Of a DNA stretch of 64,000 nt, positions 57,669 to 64,000 are shown one piece after another. The DNA comes from Torreya grandis (lineage: Eukaryota > Streptophyta > Pinopsida > Cupressales > Taxaceae). The translations under genes and the position numbers were made by a program. The notes under the pieces were generated by a model. The model was not told the DNA's origin. It did not search any database and was given only the letters and a program-made list of their open reading frames with translations. How positions within the stretch are numbered: position 1 is the first letter of the stretch; each line of letters begins with the position of its first letter. The stretch covers positions 1,574,001 to 1,638,000 of the forward strand of contig JARHVA010001427.1 in the NCBI GenBank assembly GCA_037957365.1, in the 5' to 3' direction.

Positions 57669-59866
57669 TGTTGGCCAAATTTGGCCTACATACCAAAATT
57701 TATCTAATCCAAACTAAGAAATTGAGCAGGGTCTTGATTGAAGAGTGAACCAATGTCACAAAGAGCATATATATTCCAAGAGAATGTAACTTGTAATTTA
57801 CAAACTTTTGAAACATTTTAAGCAAGCTTAAAGTATGATTTTGGTGATCTTAGACAACTAGACCATCATGACACGTCTTACAAGAATAAATGGGTCAATC
57901 TAGTTACACATTTAATAAATGCACTTGGGGAGCATCTCAAGCCAAAATATTACATGGACATGATGTTATTCATTATTTGAACATTACCTATAAATTTTGT
58001 GACTTGATGAGTTATTTATCTCATGTTATAAAGCTTCAAAGTTAGACTTGCAGAGTGAAACGTGCATGGGTACATCAAATTAAAGCTACAACAAATAGTC
58101 ATTTGAATTCAAATTTTCCAAGGTTGAACACATAGCTAACAAGTGTTCAAATCTTGGGAGCTAAGATCAAATCTAATGGCAAGTAGGTAACCTGATAAAT
58201 CAATGGGTCTTGAGGATCTAACAGCTCATATTTTATCATGCAAAATAAATCAACATTGAGCATCAATTCAAAAGGTCAACGTAAATACATTGATGATAAG
58301 TGTCAAGAATCAGGTACCTATTAGATGGATCAATGATATGCATCAATTGATAAGGCTAGTGGGCCTAAATAGAAAAATAAAACACGTTAAATTATCTTGA
58401 GAAAATCAATGGTGAGCAAGGGTCAAAAAGTCAAAAGATCCTAAGGATGAATGAGCACCTACCAAGTATGACAATCATGACAACTATCAGATAGATCAAT
58501 GATACATGTTAAATTCATGTAAATTAAGATCAAAGATGTGTAGGGCAAAGAGCTTATATTGAATATGAGTCCACCACATGGTGCAAGTGTAGAATCAAAT
58601 GGCACTAATAACAAAATCTTGGGAAGGGATGCATAGGTAACAAATGGCAAATTTTTAGAAACCCAAATCAAGATCAAGGGCCAATATCAAAATTCAAATA
58701 TAAATATGGTTGAATTCAAACCAGAGAAATATTGTAAAGGGATACCATAGAGGCAGACATGTTAGTTTTGATGGGTTTATCACCAAAGATAGCAGCATGA
58801 TTATGACCCTTTTTGCATGCCAAAAATGAACCAGTAAGGAGAAATCAATGCCAAAATAAGATCAAAATATATTGACTGAGATGTTGTAACTACATCAACA
58901 CTAGAAGGAGATTGAAAAATATTGATCCAACTATTATAATGGCTTTGAAATTGGAATTCATCTTTAAAATGACTTGATTCCATCATTTTAATCGTAAGGA
59001 GCATCAATGCAGAATAGAAATGAATTGAAAGGGATTGATATAGTTCTTTTGGCCACTTTTCAGAAGTAGTCTTAGACACTATGATCTTTTCTAAATGGCA
59101 TCAACATCAGAATGAGAGGAAGTATGGGTCATTATGCTCCATTTTCCATTCTTATATGCATGATCCCCATCTCTCTCATCCCACTTTACTATAAATATAG
59201 GATTCTAAGCCTTGAAATGGATCCCTCTCTTTGGCATGACTAGACTCTATCAATATTTGTACTGTAACACCTATTTGATGCAATAAAAGACTGAATTCCT
59301 CTATTTTCAAGTTGAATTGAAGTGTGTCTCATGAATTCATTATGTGGTCAAGTGAATATCTACTTTCCTTGCCTTTGTCTAATTTTTCTAACCTTCATGT
59401 AATGTTCTGGTAGTCCTCACAGGTCATTCTAAGTGCATATATAATATGTTGGTCAATGTGGAAGTAGACAACTACCCTCCCATGCTATGTTGATAGCTAG
59501 TCTATGCCTTTGTGTGAAATACTTATGTGATGTCTGATCAAAGAGTGAGTGAAGTGATCTTTTATAGTCTTAAATGTATTTTATAGTGTGTCTTGTGCAA
59601 ATATAAGGATCAAGACATTGGTGCATCACCTCCCTTTTTATATGTTTTCATATATTATTATTAGTCTTTCTCTCCTTTTCCCAGTAAGAAGCTAGTTTAT
59701 ACTTACTATAGGTGATATACATTAAAGTAATTTAGAATTATCTAGAGGTTTGACCCAAGATCAGGAGACCCATAGCCTAGGTTCAGTCCCATGTTGGATT
59801 AGGTTTGAGCAAGTAGACTTGAACAATTCCATTTCTTAGTTAGGGTGCAACCTAGGAACACCAACA
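57669..59866 (+). repeat. 3' LTR of the gypsy element (~2.2 kb)
   Basis: Starts TGTTGGCCAAATTTGGCC and ends GGAACACCAACA, giving matched TGTTGG / CCAACA termini. It contains the TATA box at 59190-59197 and AATAAA at 59282-59287. It matches 46916-49111 throughout, with scattered differences. Confidence 0.87.
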
Positions 59867-60230
59867 CTGCCTTCATCCTCCTTTTTATAATGGGTAGAGT
59901 TTCATTAAATAGCTTATGTTTTTCCTTTGGAAAAAGGAATAAACATTTTTTGATGTAGATGGAACTCCTTTAGCCTTCAGAAAGAGGATCTTGTTATCAA
60001 TATTGGTCATCTTGTGAGTTATACTTAGAGTGCAGATGGCTTCAACATCATCTTCTATAGATATTTTTAGTTCTATCTTCTTCTTTTCTCTCTTTTGGGG
60101 GGGAGTGGGGGTTTCCTATGTGTTTTCTCCTTTTACCCATTTTATGAGAGTTGATTTATACATGGGTACCTCATCAGGACTTGTTGCCAAAACCCATTTC
60201 CTCTACCCATCTAAGTTGTGCTTATGGAGA
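59867..60230 (+). other. Internal region of the split copia, right part
   Basis: Continues the copia interrupted at 46915. A weak plus-strand ORF (60030-60296) contains GLVAKTHFLYPSKLCLWRG, whose DNA ends in GCTTATGGAGAGG just before the LTR start, so the purine stretch probably is the polypurine tract. No pol domain is seen. Confidence 0.5.
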
Positions 60231-60365
60231 GGTTTGTGTAGGTATTTATTTCTTTTATTGTTTTATTTGGGATTTTCCTATACTTTATCAGATTAGGTTA
60301 GCTAGGTGTGCATGTTATAGTGAGTTACCTTGACTATCCTATTTTAGCTAATGGGAGTTACTCCT
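60231..60365 (+). repeat. Truncated 3' LTR of the split copia (135 bp)
   Basis: Begins TGTGTAGGTATTTATT and aligns with 44538-44672, then stops at GGGAGTTACTCCT where a new LTR terminus, TGTTGGG, starts. The remaining ~257 bp of this LTR are expected beyond the right edge of the window. Confidence 0.7.
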
Positions 60366-61330
60366 TGTTGGGTGAATATTTTGTCGTCAACTAACTGATG
60401 ACAAAATGGAGATATCAGCCACATCATAAGGGAGATTTACACCACGAGGAGTGTGGCTTTACCAGATCTAGATGAGGTAAATCTCTCCTCTCATCAAGGG
60501 GAGGTTCCCTATCAATATTTATGTGCCAAATACATAATTAAGCAGAAAATAACACATGGGGGGGGGGGGGTATAACAGCATCTACTTCTCTTTTTTCAGA
60601 AGTAATGTATAAAGAACAAAAGGGGGAAAATCCTGGTCTAATGCTAACAACGTTCCTCTTCTTTTAGGAATGATGTCAAACGAAGAGCAAGAGATCACCT
60701 GAAGTAGCAAAGTCACAAGAACGCTCACGCAAGCACAAAGTCTTCTGTAGCTTCTCCACAGATCCAGAACAAGTACAACCATAGAGTAAAGTGAAGCACA
60801 AAGTCTTCACCTGAAACTACAAAAGATAAAAGAATCTCGAAGGTAAAAGTAGCACAAAGTCTAATTTATACCCTCAAGAAGTACCCTCAAATAATAATAA
60901 CACACCTACTTGCTTATTAAATCAGATAAACAAGATGTTACCAGGAAAAAGACATAAGAACTATTCCCTAAATAACACAGACAATCTCAACACAAAGTCT
61001 GAAATAACCTGTTTCTCATTCATTCAATAGAATATGATTTACAAATTTGAGCACAAAGTCTCAAAAGTTGCTTCAATTTCAGTAGAGTGTTTGCTATTGA
61101 ATTTTCCAAGATCATTTACAAATGAGGTCCCCACTATATATAGAGAGAAAAATCCTTAATAACAGAAAATAATAAAATACAAAATATCCTGGTCAAAGAT
61201 GACTCATCTTTGACTTTTAGATATTTTCCAAAATATTTACAAGTAATTACATATTTACAAAAATGCAAGCATTCTGCAAAAAACAGAAATGCATAAGGAT
61301 AGAAGAAGAGAGAGAAAGAGAGAGAGTCAA
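60366..61330 (-). repeat. Probable minus-strand LTR of the right-edge element
   Basis: The plus-strand boundary TGTTGGGTGAATATTTTG, abutting a truncated foreign LTR, marks an element terminus (minus strand: CACCCAACA). A TATA-like palindrome CTATATATAG lies at 61134-61143; on the minus strand it is followed by TGGGGACCTCATTTG. The terminal 150 bp contain strong inverted repeats (see findings) and 60558-60570 is a run of 13 G. The inner LTR boundary is not clear; 61330 is approximate. Confidence 0.55.
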
Positions 61331-61380
61331 TTTTTGCTGCCAGACTTCTTCAGATGAGCATCGTACATGGCGATTGATGC

Positions 61381-63999
61381 CTAAATTCTTATGCTGTCTG
61401 GCACAACTACATTTTTGGAGATGACCCTCACTCTGATCAGCATGTCTTTCAATGCTATGATGGCTTTAGAGTGGCCAGTTAACCTGGATTTCAAATTCTC
61501 CAGAGTTAATTGAGCATCCAGAATACTGTCCACTGAAGTCATTGAGAAAGATGCTCCTTCGAAATCTTTCTGGATCATTTCTTCAAAACTCTGAACCATT
61601 TCCTCTGCTGAAAGGAACTGATGATCTTCGGAAGTCAAGTTGCATGGCAGCTCTTCTAACTTGTTCAGTAGGCTCAGGTCACTCTTTTCACTAGCTTCCT
61701 TGAAAGCTTTGAGATCATCAATTAGATCCTTGAGTACCTGAATCCTGAAGATCATTGATTCCTTGATCTCAACATAGGAATCTTTGTTGGGGATGACACC
61801 GATAGATATCAGGGTACTCTTTTTGAGATCTTTCATCTCTTTCCATTTGCTGAGATCTTTCTCTAAGCTACCAATTTTTTGAGAGATAAGGGAGACAAAA
61901 TCGTCTACCTGAGTTTTCAATCTCTTCATTTTACCTATTCTTTTTGCAACTTCTGATAGCAAAGAGACTCCCTGATTGCACATCTTTTCATCATATTCTT
62001 CCATGACTTTCCCCTTTAAATAGGTCTTTTCGGCTTTTTGAATGACTGAATCATCCACGGAAAAGGCCTCTGGAGTTGCTACTTCAGTCAGAATAGTGAA
62101 CCTCTTGATCACTGTTGTTAACTGTTTAGTTTTAGCTTTATAAAAATCCTTCATCTCCTTTTCCCTATCAAACTTTTGGACCATAATGTCCATTGCTGCC
62201 TGAAGATCACTCTTCGCCCCTTTGTGAGTAACTTTACCAAGTTCAACACGAGAGACGAAATAACTGCTCATTTCAAAACCCTCAAGCGCTGCGTCCTGAG
62301 GAGGCTTGGCAATTTCTAGAAATTTTTGCCCCTTTTTTTCGACCAACCTGGAGAGGATTTTTGGCCTCTTAGGAGCCCTTACTTTTGCTGGTACTATCTT
62401 GCCAAAATTGAATTCATCTGGGGAGATGGCCATTTTTTTTCTTTTAGGCGTGAAAGCAGACATCCAAGGCGAGAGAGAAGTACCCATCGTAACAATGGTT
62501 ACCTCTGGTGGTGTGACTATAGTAGCTTCCACACTACTGGTGGTGGCAGTAGTTACAGTTGGAGTAACCGGAGAAACTGTATCAACTATTGATTTCGGCT
62601 CGGGTGCAGGGCTTGGTGGCAAGTTGAAAGACGGAGATGATAGACTCGAAATGGACCCAGAAGAATGAGGGGAACCTGCTGAAGGACCCTGAGGATCACC
62701 AAAAACAACCCTGGAAGGGGAAGTGGCTCCAGAAAATAGAACACTAATTGGAGAGATAGGAGAAGCAGGCACTATAGGAGATTGAGGGGGAGAAGGAGAG
62801 GCACTCTGGATTGGTTGTGCTTGTTCCGGTGAGATCAGAGACCCAACACTTGGTTGTTCTGAAGGTTGATCCTGTGTCTCCATAGGTTGAGCTATCTGCA
62901 CCTCAGGGCTTTGATCTTTGGTTCTTTCAGCTGTTGATTTAGGCTCTTGTATTGACTTAAGTTTTTTGGAAACAAAGATGATCTTAGGCTTGTGAGGCTT
63001 AGAAGGCGAAGGAACATCACCTTTGTTTTTTGTTCAGTTTTCTGCCTTCCTCTTCAACTCTGCTTGGTATTCAGCCTCTGATCCTGTGATGAATTCTTTT
63101 AGGGTGATCCCTTTTGTTGCTAACCAATCATTGGTGTTAGCCAATATTGGTTCAAATCTTTTTCTCAGCGAGGTCAACTCCTTTTGAGACCACTGAACTG
63201 GAGGGAGAGGGGAAGCAGTGACCTTTTATGTCAGATACCTATTGTTTATGATGTTTTCATCATCGATTAAACCAGAAGGGACCTCTGCAAGTCTGAGGTA
63301 TTCTATCTGCTCCAGTGTGAGGCGGCAATAGTCCATTTTTCTTATTTCATCAGCCGTCCTTAGGTCCACCCAGATATCCTCAATCATGGGTTCGTGGAAT
63401 TGAGTCTTTCTTCTAATCGTCTCTCTGACTCCTCTAAAGTCGAATTTCTCTCGTCTCTTGAATGGTTTGATTGTAACCATCTACATTTCTATTTCCATAA
63501 CTTTGGCTTTAGTTGATGTAGCAATTGAAAATCTGCCAATCTGAATAGGAAACTTGAAACCGGGTCTCTTAAGTTCCATCTGCTTTGTGTGCACGACAAC
63601 CAGTTGTCGGCAAAGCTTCATTAGAACTAACCTGTCTGAAGGGAATTTGGGGAGCATGTAAGGGTATCCTTGGTAAAAACCCACCCAAAGATAGTAGAAC
63701 ATAGGGAACTGGAGGAACATGCAGCCATAACCGTTCACTACCGTCCAGGCCTTGTCTGATATTCTCTTCTGCTCCAGCTAAGGATCGAAGAGACACAAGA
63801 ATATGGTGAAGAAAGCATCATTTACTCGCCTAAAATAACGTGTTGACCCTTGAAGTGTCAGTTGTGTATAGTATGAGTAGACCGGGGTGGTCTTTCTATC
63901 TCCCTCTATTGTCAAACCAGGGAAAGATCGCATTATGGCAGCTATATAGACCAGGTACGAGGTCATGTAGAATTTGAAGGAAGTTTGTACCTTAGTCAG
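61381..63999 (-). pseudogene. Large repeat-encoded ORF of unknown function, open at right edge
   Basis: One uninterrupted minus-strand frame of 873 codons enters at the right edge and ends at 61381, broken only by four single stop codons (63778 TAG, 63481 TAG, 63226 TAA, 63034 TGA) and no frameshift. The first ~270 residues are globular-looking, rich in aromatic residues (FKFYMTSYLVYIAAIMRSF, GSTRYFRRVNDAFFTI, YGCMFLQFPMFYYLWVGF). Next comes a charged part (MVTIKPFKRREKFDFRG, WLATKGITLKEFI). Then follows a long Pro/Ser/Thr-rich segment (from 62901 onward about 150 residues) with a basic patch TPKRKKM, and finally a ~330-residue Lys/Glu-rich, probably helical C-terminal domain. The last 506 codons (62901-61381) are fully open. 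I recognise the style from gymnosperm repeats but know no function. No RT, integrase or transposase motif is visible. Confidence 0.65.
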
Positions 64000-64000
64000 T

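Larger units (their letters stand above)
46916..59866 (+). mobile_element. Ty3/gypsy LTR retrotransposon with two RNase H regions
   Basis: LTRs of about 2.2 kb (46916-49111 and 57669-59866) flank gag, protease, RNase H, RT, a second RNase H and integrase relics, all on the plus strand. The RT motifs and the lack of a chromodomain at the integrase end fit the Tat-like side of plant Ty3/gypsy. The element is about 10.8 kb once the copia fragment at 49677-51836 is removed. The flanks CTACT and CTGCC differ by two transitions and are a plausible decayed target-site duplication. It is inserted in the internal region of a copia element. Confidence 0.87.
44538..60365 (+). mobile_element. Plus-strand copia element split by a gypsy element and truncated by a third
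   Basis: The 5' LTR is 44538-44929, with the primer-binding site TGGTATCAGAG starting at 44930. The matching 3' LTR start is at 60231-60365, after the sequence TTATGGAGAGG that would serve as a polypurine tract. Between them the gypsy element 46916-59866 is inserted. The copia 3' LTR stops after about 135 bp, where a different element begins with TGTTGGG at 60366. The remaining copia internal DNA is only about 2.35 kb and shows no gag, RT or integrase, so this copy was probably non-autonomous or heavily deleted. Confidence 0.7.

Noticed and set aside
60030..60296. 88-codon ORF with an apparent hydrophobic segment
   Set aside because: It runs across a copia 3' end into the LTR. The hydrophobicity follows from T-rich sequence.
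60558..60570. G13 homopolymer as a biological signal
   Set aside because: Homopolymer length is unreliable in assemblies and no partner structure is evident. It is noted only within the LTR entry.
62306..62668. 120-codon plus-strand ORF opposite the large minus-strand ORF
   Set aside because: It is antisense to the Pro/Ser/Thr-rich segment of the 873-codon frame. Its Gly/Val/Thr-rich translation is the expected shadow of Ser/Pro/Thr codons.

Overview
This window looks like intergenic DNA from a very large, AT-rich plant nuclear genome. A conifer or other gymnosperm is my best inference, because several of the repeat-encoded proteins look like families I associate with gymnosperm assemblies. 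I found no host protein-coding gene with a credible exon structure, and no rRNA, tRNA or CRISPR array. Almost everything recognisable is a retrotransposon or a relic of one, mostly decayed by stop codons, frameshifts and C-to-T type changes.

Layout. Positions 1-50 hold what may be the edge of a minus-strand LTR element, followed by about 2.4 kb without a gene. Positions 2505-11480 hold an unclassified repeat family: a dispersed motif present three times, a 2.8 kb tandem duplication, and a decayed minus-strand reading frame that includes an in-frame 19-residue (57 bp) tandem repeat. Positions 13957-28133 are a non-autonomous LTR element with 1.6-2.3 kb LTRs and its own unusual ORF. It is split by a ~4 kb defective copia element (17170-25305), which is split by a sister copia element (19519-23594). 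Positions 28134-38097 are an L1-type LINE (endonuclease, RT, zinc-binding region, RNase H) interrupted by a full-length but decayed copia element (30623-35720) with a perfect AATGG target-site duplication. Positions 38098-44537 are mostly unassigned, with two retroelement-like coding relics.

From 44538 to the right edge there is a second nest. A plus-strand copia element (LTRs 44538-44929 and 60231-60365) received a Ty3/gypsy element (46916-59866). The gypsy gag was in turn hit by a rearranged copia fragment whose LTR and internal part point in opposite directions (49677-51836). The copia 3' LTR is cut at 60366 by another element whose minus-strand ORF runs off the right edge and is the best-preserved coding sequence here.

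How the parts work together. The gypsy element at 46916-59866 carries recognisable gag, protease, RNase H, RT, a second RNase H and integrase regions, with one RNase H lying upstream of the RT. The 4 kb copia family lacks an integrase core, and a CpG-rich palindromic repeat array stands in its place and also occurs in the LTRs; it must have depended on enzymes supplied in trans. The nesting order gives a relative history of insertions. Boundaries were read by eye from LTR termini, PBS/PPT motifs and target-site duplications, so positions marked approximate may be off by tens of bases.
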